DNA from: an uncultured Bacillota bacterium
GTDB taxonomy: Bacteria > Bacillota > Clostridia > Peptostreptococcales > Anaerovoracaceae
Direction: 5' to 3'
DNA length: 45,475 bases
Assembly (NCBI GenBank): GCA_949284065.1
Contig: CASDUO010000016.1
Coordinates: 1 to 45,475, forward strand
Part shown: piece by piece, positions 35,447 to 43,612 of the stretch
Position numbering within the stretch: the first letter of the stretch is position 1
How the letters are laid out: the number at the start of each line of letters is the position of its first letter
Made by a program: the position numbers and the translations under genes
Notes under the pieces: generated by a model
Database searches by the model: none
What the model saw: only the letters and a program-made list of their open reading frames with translations
What the model was told of the DNA's origin: nothing

Positions 35447-37414
35447 TCAATACAACTTCGCTCCTGCCGGGATCTTATCGTCTACTATAAGGAGATTCAG
35501 GCCTTCCTTCCCATCCTCCTCATGTACGGCCGAAATGAGCATCCCCTCGGAATCTATCCCCATCATCTTTCTCGGAGGCAGGTTCACTATGGCTATCGCT
35601 GTTTTCCCTACCAGCTCCTCAGGCTCGTAATACTCACTTATACCGCTCAATATCACACGGTCCCTGCCGGTGCCGTCGTCCAGGACGAATTTCAGGAGTT
35701 TGTTGCTCTTCGGTACCGTCTCGCACTCCTTGATCTTCACGGCCCGGAAATCCGACTTGCTGAAAGTATCGAAGTCCACCGTTTCCTCAAAGAGGGGCTC
35801 TATCTTGACTTTGGAAAAATCTATTTCCGGAACCTCAGCCTTTGCCGTCCTGCGCTCCTCTTTCTCCCCTCCGTCCTTTTTGTCCAAAGGCTTCATTGTG
35901 GGGAAGAGGATTATGTCCCTTATAGTGGGAGCGTTGGTCACCAGCATTATGACTCTGTCTATACCGATACCGAGACCTCCCGTAGGCGGCAGTCCCACCT
36001 CGAGGGCGTTTACGAAATCTTCATCCATGGGATGGGCCTCGTCGTCGGTTCCTGCATCGAGCTGTGCCTGCTGCTCTTTGAATCTTTCATACTGGTCTAT
36101 AGGATCGTTGAGCTCGGAAAATGCATTTGCTATTTCCCACCCGTTCACATATGCTTCAAACCTTCTCGTAATCCTGGGATCTTCCGGGTCTCTTTTTGAC
36201 AGAGGTGATATCTCCACAGGATGGCCCGTCACGAATACCGGCCCATCCAGATAGCCGGGAACGTCTTCGCAGTATCTTTCGAACATTTCCGCCAATATGA
36301 GACCTCTGCTCATATCTTTCAGTTCATCTTCATCCATACCGTAGGCCGCTGCTTCTTTTCTCGCTTCCTCATCCGTATCTATTTTTGAGAAATCCACTCC
36401 TGTGATCTCCTTCACGGCGTCAGCCATGCTGAGCCGCCTCCACGGAGGCGTAAGGTCGAAAGTCTTGCCCTGGTACTCGATCACCGGAGATCCGTTGGCG
36501 GCTATAGCAGCCTTGGACACTACCTGTTCAGTTACTTCCATGGTATCCTCCATATTGCCGTAAGCCATGTAGCATTCCATGGATGTGAACTCCGGATTAT
36601 GGTTCTTGTCCATACCTTCGTTCCTGAACATCTTGCCCATCTCATATACTCTGTCAAGTCCGCCGACGGTGAGTCTTTTCAAATAGAGCTCATTGGATAT
36701 CCTCAGTTTCATGTCAAGATGGAGGGTATTGTGATAGGTCTCAAAAGGTCTCGCATTGGCTCCGCCTGCAATGGTCGTCAATATGGGCGTATCCACTTCA
36801 AGATAGCCGAAATCCTCTTCTAGGACTCTCTTTATCTCTTTTATTATTGAAGCTCTTTTTACGAAAAGCTCCTTGACCTCAGGATTCATGATGAGGTCCA
36901 CATATCTTTGACGATATCTTATATCAGTGTCCTTGAGACCGTGCCACTTGTTCGGCAGCACCTGGAGAGACTTAGTGAGCAGGACAAGTTTTTTCACCTC
37001 TACAGTGATCTCCCCTCTCTGGGTCTTGAACACGGTTCCCACTATGCCAAGGATATCGCCTATATCATAGGTCTTGAACCATTTATACTCCTCGTCACCC
37101 AAAATGTCCTTTTTCACATGGCACTGTATCCTCCCCTCACGATCCTGTATGTCTATGAAAGAAGCTTTGCCCATGCCTCTCTTGGCCATCATCCTGCCGG
37201 CTATGGATACTTCCTTGCCGTCATAATTTTCAAAATCGTCCTTTATGGTCTGGGAAAAGCTGTCCTGATCCCACTTTTCCACAAGGAAGGGATTCCTGCC
37301 CGCTTCCTGCAGATCTCTGAGTTTTTGTCTCCTTATCTGTCTCTGTTCTGTCAGGTTCTCTTCGGTCATTTCTCCTGTCCCGCAATTACCGTTCCTGTTT
37401 ATATCATCACTCAT
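35447..37414 (-). CDS. lysS: Lysyl-tRNA synthetase (class II) with C-terminal tRNA-binding OB domain
   Basis: 655 residues against about 500 for ordinary bacterial LysRS. Residues 1-510 are standard: N-terminal helix, OB-fold (about 65-145), motif 2 [18 protein letters not shown], motif 3 [11 protein letters not shown] and LFPTMKP. A Lys/Glu-rich linker (510-530) is followed by a domain at about 546-655 like the tRNA-binding domain (PF01588) at the C-terminus of Met[66 protein letters not shown]. It probably raises tRNA affinity. Start ATG follows GAGGT by 6 bases. Confidence 0.93.
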   Translation of the reverse strand: MSDDINRNGNCGTGEMTEENLTEQRQIRRQKLRDLQEAGRNPFLVEKWDQDSFSQTIKDDFENYDGKEVSIAGRMMAKRGMGKASFIDIQDREGRIQCHVKKDILGDEEYKWFKTYDIGDILGIVGTVFKTQRGEITVEVKKLVLLTKSLQVLPNKWHGLKDTDIRYRQRYVDLIMNPEVKELFVKRASIIKEIKRVLEEDFGYLEVDTPILTTIAGGANARPFETYHNTLHLDMKLRISNELYLKRLTVGGLDRVYEMGKMFRNEGMDKNHNPEFTSMECYMAYGNMEDTMEVTEQVVSKAAIAANGSPVIEYQGKTFDLTPPWRRLSMADAVKEITGVDFSKIDTDEEARKEAAAYGMDEDELKDMSRGLILAEMFERYCEDVPGYLDGPVFVTGHPVEISPLSKRDPEDPRITRRFEAYVNGWEIANAFSELNDPIDQYERFKEQQAQLDAGTDDEAHPMDEDFVNALEVGLPPTGGLGIGIDRVIMLVTNAPTIRDIILFPTMKPLDKKDGGEKEERRTAKAEVPEIDFSKVKIEPLFEETVDFDTFSKSDFRAVKIKECETVPKSNKLLKFVLDDGTGRDRVILSGISEYYEPEELVGKTAIAIVNLPPRKMMGIDSEGMLISAVHEEDGKEGLNLLIVDDKIPAGAKLY

Positions 37415-37464
37415 AATACTACCTCTCTGTTCTTACTCCATACAGCTTCGATCACGCCTATCGG

Positions 37465-37947
37465 TCAACCTTTCCACTTGTTTATTTTCAGTATCTCATA
37501 CCTGACCTTTCCTCCGGGGGCGTCTACATCCACCACGTCTCCCACTTTATGGTCTATGAGAGCGCCTCCCACAGCCGATTCGTTCGATATCTTTCCTTCA
37601 AACGGATCTGCTTCGGTGGCCCCCACTATTATATATTCCAGTTCGGCTTTCTTTTTTCCTTCTCTCACGGTGACTTTACTTCCTATACTGACTTTCCCCC
37701 TGGCCGTCTTTTCGTCTCCGATTATCTTTGCCTGCCTCAGCATGGCTTCAAGCTTGTTTATCCTCTCTTCAAGCTCCGCCTGCTCATTTTTCGCTGCATC
37801 ATATTCAGCGTTCTCACTTATGTCTCCGTAAGCTCTCGCCTCTTTGATCCTCTCTGCGACCTCCATCCTTTCTTTGGTCACCAGTTCGTCCAGCTCCGCT
37901 TTCAATCGGTCATAACCCTCCTGGGTAAGCAAAGTTTCATCTGCCAT
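37465..37947 (-). CDS. greA: Transcription elongation factor GreA
   Basis: 160 residues from the ATG at 37947, 8 bases after GGAGAAG; the frame upstream to 38049 overlaps the racemase gene and is not used. N-terminal coiled coil with the acidic tip GDISENAEYDAAKNEQA, which lends Mg to the polymerase active site for transcript cleavage, then the FKBP-like C-terminal domain with GSKVTVREG, IVGATEADPFEGKISNESAVG and EILKINKW. greA next to lysS is a frequent Firmicute arrangement. Confidence 0.95.
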   Translation of the reverse strand: MADETLLTQEGYDRLKAELDELVTKERMEVAERIKEARAYGDISENAEYDAAKNEQAELEERINKLEAMLRQAKIIGDEKTARGKVSIGSKVTVREGKKKAELEYIIVGATEADPFEGKISNESAVGGALIDHKVGDVVDVDAPGGKVRYEILKINKWKG

Positions 37948-37988
37948 TTTCTCTTCTCCTTTCAGGAAATCTGTATACGTCTCCGCTT

Positions 37989-39080
37989 TTATACATAAAC
38001 TATATCTACATTGGCTGAATTCGTCACATATACTATGGTGGCATAACACAGATCGAACTGCATTATATCACCTACTTTTATATCTCTTTTAGCTTCTTCT
38101 ATGTCCAATATGGTATGATCGCTCGATGCACCCAATATCCTTACGCCCTCATCTCTCGGAAAGATGTCATCGGGGAAAGCGTAATCCACTTTCCCTATTG
38201 CCAGAAGGGCTTTTTTTCTCATTCCTATATCTTCGTATTCCTGCTTTTTACCGAAGGCATCGAACATGATCTCGCCTATAGGATGGCTGGCTTTCACTTT
38301 CACTTCGATGACTTCGGCCTCCAGTGTGAAAGCGTCCTGATACATATAGCTCATATCATATCCGTAAAGGTCTTTCAGATCCTTAGCCAGTATGATGCCC
38401 TCGCCCAGTCTGAGCATGTTTATCCTTTCGGGCATGTTATCTTCCAGTATCCTGGGTATGGAGCTGGTCGCCCCGCCCGATATGATGTCCAGCTTCCTTC
38501 CTATCTCAGCCTCTATCATTTCTGCCTTATCCACCAGCTCACTGAGCTTTTCCGGAGTTGCCGCTACAGAACCGTAGCATCCCAGGTTAGTTCCCACACC
38601 TGCAAGTTCCAGGTTCTGGAGATCGTTTTCCACCATGAGGGCAGCTTCCATGAGCTCCTCATCTTCCCAAAAGCCTTCCCTGAGATCGCCCAGGTCCACC
38701 ATCAAAATGACCTTATGCACCTTTCCCTGCCTGCCTGCTGCCCGGTCTAAAGCTTTGAGCACCTCTATCTCACTGTTCAGACTGTATTCGGTCAACTCGA
38801 CAGCTTCGTCCACCTCGCTTAACATGGGCACTCTTATGAGCATCATTGGAGTCTTTATCCCAGCTTCCTTTGCGTCTCTTATCTGTTCCAGTCTCGATGA
38901 TGCTATATATGCACATCCGCCTTCGGCAAACTCTTTGGCACAGAGAGGAAGTCCGGTGCATCCCTTTATGACTCCGGCCACCTCTATGCCTTTTTCGCCG
39001 GCCCGCTTCACCATCTGTTCTATGTTGTTCCTGAGTTTTTTCAGATCTACCGTTACTCTCGGATAATGGACTTTCTGCAT
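37989..39080 (-). CDS. Alanine/ornithine racemase family PLP enzyme
   Basis: 363 residues resembling the ornithine racemase Orr group of fold-type-III PLP enzymes. The PLP lysine is K39 in VAGVIKGCTG. Further family elements: YIASSRLEQIRDAKEAGI, VDLGDLREGFW, GVGTNLGCYGSVAATPE, IISGGATSSIPR and LRLGEGIILAKDL. The C-terminal barrel ends ILGASSDHTILDIEEA...DIMQFDLCYATI. Orr makes D-ornithine for the ornithine fermentation of Clostridia; D-alanine is another possibility. GGAGGT is 7 bases before the ATG. No ornithine aminomutase gene is present here. Confidence 0.85.
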   Translation of the reverse strand: MQKVHYPRVTVDLKKLRNNIEQMVKRAGEKGIEVAGVIKGCTGLPLCAKEFAEGGCAYIASSRLEQIRDAKEAGIKTPMMLIRVPMLSEVDEAVELTEYSLNSEIEVLKALDRAAGRQGKVHKVILMVDLGDLREGFWEDEELMEAALMVENDLQNLELAGVGTNLGCYGSVAATPEKLSELVDKAEMIEAEIGRKLDIISGGATSSIPRILEDNMPERINMLRLGEGIILAKDLKDLYGYDMSYMYQDAFTLEAEVIEVKVKASHPIGEIMFDAFGKKQEYEDIGMRKKALLAIGKVDYAFPDDIFPRDEGVRILGASSDHTILDIEEAKRDIKVGDIMQFDLCYATIVYVTNSANVDIVYV

Positions 39081-39151
39081 TTTTTACCTCCACATCATTA
39101 TCTTTCGTCGTACTCTTTTCCTTCATACCCCTTATTGGGATGTGCGCTTCG

Positions 39152-40987
39152 CTACTTCTCTTTGTTTGCGGCAGCGAATCTCTTTATTTTTTTGGATGTG
39201 TTCTTTTCAAACTCGTTTTCCTTCACTATCACCTTTCTTATATTCTTGAAGAGAGGTTGTTCTTTGTTTATCTTGTCTATTTCTTCGTTCAGCCGCTTTT
39301 CCACCTCTTCGTCGCTTGCTCCGGGGAACATCTCCGCCACTTCCTCGCTATCCAGTTTTACAGCAGCGCATATTATGGTGTCGTCTCCTTTTTCCCCGGT
39401 ATCATCGAATACCATGGATTCCTGCACGAAGCTTATGTTATTGATGTAGTACTCAAGCTCCTCAGGATATACGTTCTTGCCGTTCTTGGTTATTATGACG
39501 TTTTTCTGTCTGCCGGTTATATAGAAATACCCTTCACTGTCACAGTAACCCAGGTCTCCCGTATGGAACCAGCCGTCTTCGTCTATGACCTTTCTCGTCT
39601 CTTCCGGCATTTCGTAGTAACCGAGCATGACGTGGCCGCCTTTGACACATATTTCTCCTATGCCCTCCTCGTTGGCGTCCTGTATCTTCATCTCGAATCC
39701 CGGGAAACATACACCTATGGACGAGGGTTTGGGAGCCTGATCCGGATTGAGGGCCGCCATGGGAGAACACTCCGTGAGCCCGTATCCCTGCAGAGCGTTG
39801 ATGCCGAAATCCCTGATACCGTCCAGTATCTCCGGGTTTATGGCTGCACCGCCTACGATCATGAGCCTCATCCTTCCACCGAATACCTTGTGTATGTCCT
39901 TGAAAAGTTTTTTGCTCAGGTCGATCCCTATTTTTTTGAGTTTGTTGTTTATCTTTATGGCTTTTTTCAGAGTGTCCTCTTTGCCCATCTTCTGTACGTT
40001 TTTCCATATTTTTTTGTACAGGGTCTCGAAGAGCACCGGCACTCCCAAAAACATAGTGGGCTTCACCTCTTCCAGATTCTTGGTGATCTGTTTCAGTCCC
40101 TCACAATATGCTATGGCCGCCCCTTTATACAAAGGGATGAGATGTCCGCTGGTGAATTCGTATGTGTGATGTATGGGAAGCACAGAGAAAAATATGTCCC
40201 ATGAGTTCACCTTCAGCACAGTGGGGGAAGCCATGACGTCCTCGACTAAATTCCCGTGGGAAAGCATGACTCCTTTCGATACTCCCGTGGTGCCGGACGT
40301 GAAAAGCAGGACACTCATTTCGTCTCTCGATATCTGTGCGTCAAGGAATCTCCTGTCACCCGATGCCATCAGATCAGTTCCTCTCTCTACCAGCCCGTTC
40401 CAGGAACATATGCCCTCTTTTTCTTCTTTCGTTCCACCTCTGCGGGGAGATTCAGGCAGCCCCATGTTTATGAGGCAGCTGATCCTGCCGCCGGATCTTT
40501 CCTTTATATTTTCGAATGTTTTTTCAAACCTGTCGGTGAATATGACAGCTTCCACTTTGCCTTTTTCACAAAGCTGTTCCAATTCGCTCTCATTCAGTTC
40601 CTTATCCAGAGGCACCACCGTACCTACGCCGCAGATCACAGCAAAATATGAGACCGCCCACTTGTAGCAGTTCTCTCCTATGACCGCTATCCTTTTTCCC
40701 TGCAGTCCCATATCCGTAAGGACCGTCCCCAGGGCGTTTATATCTTCATATGCCTGGTCATAGGTTACAGTCTTATACTCTCCGCCTCTTTTTTCCTTCT
40801 GATAAAATGCCACGTTGCTCCCGTAAAGCTTTACACTGCTTTCCAGGAACTGCTTCAAATCGGTTATAGGCCGTGATTCTTTGTAGTACACGAAAGGACT
40901 CGTGTCAGCCTGTATACCGGCCACCACTCCCTCGGCGTAGCGCATTTCTTTTTCTTTCAATGCCCTGTACTCCTCATTGCTCAGCAT
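39152..40987 (-). CDS. Long-chain acyl-CoA synthetase (AMP-forming), second of two
   Basis: 611 residues from the ATG at 40987, with GAGGAGG 9 bases upstream; ATGs at 40996 and 41005 are too close to that site. Adenylate-forming family: P-loop-like LLFTSGTTGVSKGVMLSHGN, GYGLTECSPMA, WFHTGDLGYCDSEGYFYITGRQKNVI and the C-terminal lysine region FEKNTSKKIKRFA. It activates a fatty acid through acyl-AMP to acyl-CoA. It overlaps the upstream paralogue by 14 bp, so the pair is translated together. The two share overall architecture but differ in the substrate half. Confidence 0.9.
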   Translation of the reverse strand: MLSNEEYRALKEKEMRYAEGVVAGIQADTSPFVYYKESRPITDLKQFLESSVKLYGSNVAFYQKEKRGGEYKTVTYDQAYEDINALGTVLTDMGLQGKRIAVIGENCYKWAVSYFAVICGVGTVVPLDKELNESELEQLCEKGKVEAVIFTDRFEKTFENIKERSGGRISCLINMGLPESPRRGGTKEEKEGICSWNGLVERGTDLMASGDRRFLDAQISRDEMSVLLFTSGTTGVSKGVMLSHGNLVEDVMASPTVLKVNSWDIFFSVLPIHHTYEFTSGHLIPLYKGAAIAYCEGLKQITKNLEEVKPTMFLGVPVLFETLYKKIWKNVQKMGKEDTLKKAIKINNKLKKIGIDLSKKLFKDIHKVFGGRMRLMIVGGAAINPEILDGIRDFGINALQGYGLTECSPMAALNPDQAPKPSSIGVCFPGFEMKIQDANEEGIGEICVKGGHVMLGYYEMPEETRKVIDEDGWFHTGDLGYCDSEGYFYITGRQKNVIITKNGKNVYPEELEYYINNISFVQESMVFDDTGEKGDDTIICAAVKLDSEEVAEMFPGASDEEVEKRLNEEIDKINKEQPLFKNIRKVIVKENEFEKNTSKKIKRFAAANKEK

Positions 40988-42746
40988 TTTTTTCATCCTC
41001 CTCACCGTTACTCCAGTTTACTGCAGAATAGCGCTTTATCTTTCTGGTGGTGGTCTTTTCAAATTCCGTCTTCCTTATGGAGAAGCGCTTGACTCTCTTG
41101 TAAAGGGGAGTCCTCTCATTGGTCTCCTCTATTATCTCTCCTATGAATTCTCTCAATTCATCATCCGTTATATCACCTTTTACCTCGGCAACCCTCTCAA
41201 AGTCCGGGTATACCTCCGCCTTTATTATGGTGTCTCCACCTTTGCCTCCGTCTACGCCGTGGACCAGAACTTCCTGTATGAACCCCGACTCCAAAAGCAA
41301 CGCCTCGATCTCTTCAGGAAAAATGTTCTTCCCGTTCTTCGTAACGATCACATTCTTTTTCCTGCCGCTTATATATAGGAACCCTTCATCGTCCATATAT
41401 CCGTAGTCCCCTGTATAAAGCCATCCGTCTACGAGCACTTTGGCTGTTTCTTCCGGGTCGTTGTAATATCCCAACATCACCGACGGGCCTTTGCATATTA
41501 TCTCGCCCATGCCTTTCTCATCCTTGTCCACGATCCTGATCTCTGTTCCCGGCATGGCCTGGCCAACAGATGCGGGCTTACTGTATCTATCCCGATTCAC
41601 CGCGATGATCGGAGCGTTTTCCGTCATGCCGTACCCCTGCATCATAGGCAATCCCATAGCCTCGAAATCTTCTATTATCTTGGGATTTATCGCTGCGCCT
41701 CCTGCTATGAACTGATTCATATTGTTCCCCAGCACGTCATGGAAAGCTTTGAACATCTTCTTCGTCACTGCCGGCTTGTTATATAGCTTGAATTTTTTGG
41801 ATAGAGCCATGGCCTTGAGCATCTTGGGCAGCTGACCTGACTGTTCTGCAGTCCTCATAGTACGTTTATGAAGCGTTTCGAACACCAGCGGCACCCCTAA
41901 CATGACCGTTGCTCCGGATTCCTGCATGTTTTTGATTATATATTTGAGTCCCTCACATATGGCTATATCTATACCCTGATACAATCCAGTGAAAATATGG
42001 CAGGTGAGCTCATAGGTATGATGCATGGGAAGCACCGAAAGCCCCGTCCCGCCTGTTACATTCACATACTTTGACATGTTGTACACGTTGGCAGCTATAT
42101 TCCTGTGGGAAAGCATCACGCCCTTGGCTCTTCCCGTCGTCCCGGAGGTGAAGAGCAGAGCGCACATGGCGTCGTCGTCTATTTCTGTATCCTTATATGA
42201 AAGATCTCCTCCGTTGACGGCCTCTTTGCCCTCTTCCACGAGCTTCTTCATGGAGACTCCATCTCGTCCATCCTCGTCGGCCTGCATGTCGATTACCAGC
42301 TCCAGTCCGTCATATCCCAGTTCTTTCAGTTCTTCCATAACATCGTTTATGAGCTTGGCCGTTTTCCTGGAATGTATCACTGCACTGACTTCCGCCCTCG
42401 CCATGAGTCCTGCGATATCCTTTATATGGAGTTCTCTGTCCAAGGGCACTGCCACGCCTACACCGTTCGTCACTGCAAGGTACGCCACTACCCACTCATA
42501 GCTGTTTTCACCGATCACCGCTATCTTTTTGCCCTTCATGCCTTTCTTGAGCAGTGCGGTCCCCAGTCCGTAAATATCCACTCTGAACTGATCGTAGCTC
42601 ACCGGTACATATTCTCCGCCCGGTTGCTCCTTGACCTGGAATGCCGGACTGCTTCCATAAAGCTCCGCTGAACTGTCTACCAGCTCTTTCAGATTGTTTA
42701 TCTCCCTGAATTCATAATATGTGTTTGCGTATTTTTTACTGTTCAT
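40974..42746 (-). CDS. Long-chain acyl-CoA synthetase (AMP-forming), first of two
   Basis: 590 residues, paralogous to the next gene. Adenylation motifs LLFTSGTTGRAKGVMLSHRN, GYGMTENAPII, WLYTGDYGYMDDEGFLYISGRKKNVI and the final FEKTTTRKIKRYS lysine segment. There is no signal peptide or membrane segment. It follows the C_GCAxxG_C_C gene by 34 bp. GGTGGAAT lies just ahead of the ATG. Lipid or exogenous fatty acid use is likely; chain length cannot be told. Confidence 0.9.
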   Translation of the reverse strand: MNSKKYANTYYEFREINNLKELVDSSAELYGSSPAFQVKEQPGGEYVPVSYDQFRVDIYGLGTALLKKGMKGKKIAVIGENSYEWVVAYLAVTNGVGVAVPLDRELHIKDIAGLMARAEVSAVIHSRKTAKLINDVMEELKELGYDGLELVIDMQADEDGRDGVSMKKLVEEGKEAVNGGDLSYKDTEIDDDAMCALLFTSGTTGRAKGVMLSHRNIAANVYNMSKYVNVTGGTGLSVLPMHHTYELTCHIFTGLYQGIDIAICEGLKYIIKNMQESGATVMLGVPLVFETLHKRTMRTAEQSGQLPKMLKAMALSKKFKLYNKPAVTKKMFKAFHDVLGNNMNQFIAGGAAINPKIIEDFEAMGLPMMQGYGMTENAPIIAVNRDRYSKPASVGQAMPGTEIRIVDKDEKGMGEIICKGPSVMLGYYNDPEETAKVLVDGWLYTGDYGYMDDEGFLYISGRKKNVIVTKNGKNIFPEEIEALLLESGFIQEVLVHGVDGGKGGDTIIKAEVYPDFERVAEVKGDITDDELREFIGEIIEETNERTPLYKRVKRFSIRKTEFEKTTTRKIKRYSAVNWSNGEEDEKNAEQ

Positions 42747-42780
42747 ATTCCACCATTCCCTTGTTACTACATAGGTTCCC

Positions 42781-43191
42781 CTATCCCTCGGGGAAAAGAC
42801 ATTCTTCGGCGATCATGATAGCATCCTCTATACAACCGTTGCAGCTGCGCAGTACCTCTCCGCTGTCCACACCCTTCAGTTCTCTACAGATTATGGAGCC
42901 GTTCTTTTCCGCAAACTTCGCCGTCATCTCTTTCATTTTCTTATAATTGATTTTTTTGCTGCCCGGTTTATCCAGATCTCCGTCACTTAAAACCAGCCCC
43001 GAGACTACGGCCATGGCACTTACCGCTCCGCATGTTCCCATATCGCCCATGCCGAACCCGAGAGCTTCCACAGCCCTGAATACATCCTTTTCAGGCAAAT
43101 CGTACTTATCTGCAAAAGCACATGCTACACACTGTGCACAGTTATATCCCTTTTTATGGTTTTCCAATGCCTTCTCAACTCTGTTATTCAT
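42781..43191 (-). CDS. C_GCAxxG_C_C family (probable redox) protein
   Basis: 136 residues from the ATG at 43191 (MNNRVEKALENHKKGYNCAQ), with GGAGAAAG 5 bases upstream; the longer frame to 43323 runs through a structured leader. Conserved cysteines: NCAQCV (18, 21), the GMGDMGTCGAVSAMAVV signature, then CRELKG and SCNGCIEDA near the C-terminus. Proteins with this pattern (PF09719) are thought to be redox-active and often bind a cofactor or metal; the activity is unknown. It is the first gene of the run leading to the acyl-CoA synthetases, racemase, greA, lysS and asnS. Confidence 0.85.
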   Translation of the reverse strand: MNNRVEKALENHKKGYNCAQCVACAFADKYDLPEKDVFRAVEALGFGMGDMGTCGAVSAMAVVSGLVLSDGDLDKPGSKKINYKKMKEMTAKFAEKNGSIICRELKGVDSGEVLRSCNGCIEDAIMIAEECLFPEG

Positions 43192-43206
43192 ATCTTTCTC
43201 CTCACA

Positions 43207-43325
43207 CACCCGGTATGGCCGTATCCTCCTCCAGCCATGGCTGCGCTTCCCGGGTGCCTTGCATGATATCCGCAGGGGACCCTGCGGCAGTTTCCGTGTA
43301 TCCACGGTGATGTTGTTGTACACAA
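43207..43325 (-). promoter_or_regulatory. Structured 5' leader of the C_GCAxxG_C_C operon
   Basis: The 300 bp from 43192 to 43491 hold the promoter (below), the metS terminator and this leader of about 130 nt. It can form CCGTG/CACGG (43294-43307), CCGCAGGG/CCCTGCGG (43270-43287) and CACCCGG/CCGGGTG (43207-43213 with 43250-43256); the last ends 9 bases before the ribosome binding site. It is a candidate regulatory RNA that I could not assign to a class. Confidence 0.4.
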
Positions 43326-43331
43326 TGAGGA

Positions 43332-43361
43332 ATTATATCATGAAAATCGGTGTTTTATCAA
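43332..43361 (-). promoter_or_regulatory. Promoter of the C_GCAxxG_C_C - acyl-CoA synthetase - lysS - asnS run
   Basis: Minus strand TTGATA (43356-43361), 18 bp, TATAAT (43332-43337) with a TG extension. Transcription start is expected near 43325. Confidence 0.65.
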
Positions 43362-43423
43362 TGTTTATGGTCCTTCGGCCCATTTTTGCCCTTTCCGTTC
43401 TCATCCATATGATTTTTTATGTA

Positions 43424-43458
43424 GAAACAAATCCCCGGCAAGCTTCCGCCTGCCGGAG
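43424..43458 (-). terminator. Terminator after metS
   Basis: Stem CCGGCA/TGCCGG extended by CT/GG (about 43433-43458), loop of about 10 nt, then ATTTGTTT on the minus strand. 34 bp past the metS stop. Confidence 0.6.
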
Positions 43459-43491
43459 ATGTCATCTTGCAAAATCTGTCCGGGTACAGAT

Positions 43492-43611
43492 CTACCCTTC
43501 GTTTTTCTTTTTGTTTTTATTGTATCTGTAATTATACACGGAGGCCCAAGCACATCCTCCCCAAAGGGCTCCGCATCCGATTACCATGATTATTATTGCG
43601 CTCGTTTCCAT
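43492..43611 (-). CDS. metS: MetS-type small subunit of the NSS amino acid importer
   Basis: 39 residues: a single hydrophobic segment (about 5-25, SAIIIMVIGCGALWGGCAWA) and a basic tail ending NKNKKKNEG. In Corynebacterium the MetP transporter needs the short MetS partner for methionine and alanine uptake; this gene has that size, composition and position, one base after the transporter stop codon. AGGAGG is 10 bases before the ATG. It is too short for ordinary gene calling, so it is easily missed. Confidence 0.8.
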   Translation of the reverse strand: METSAIIIMVIGCGALWGGCAWASVYNYRYNKNKKKNEG

Positions 43612-43612
43612 C

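Noticed and set aside
35389..37470. T-box leaders for asnS and lysS
   Set aside because: Gaps before both genes are under 60 bp and lack the conserved T-box bulge.
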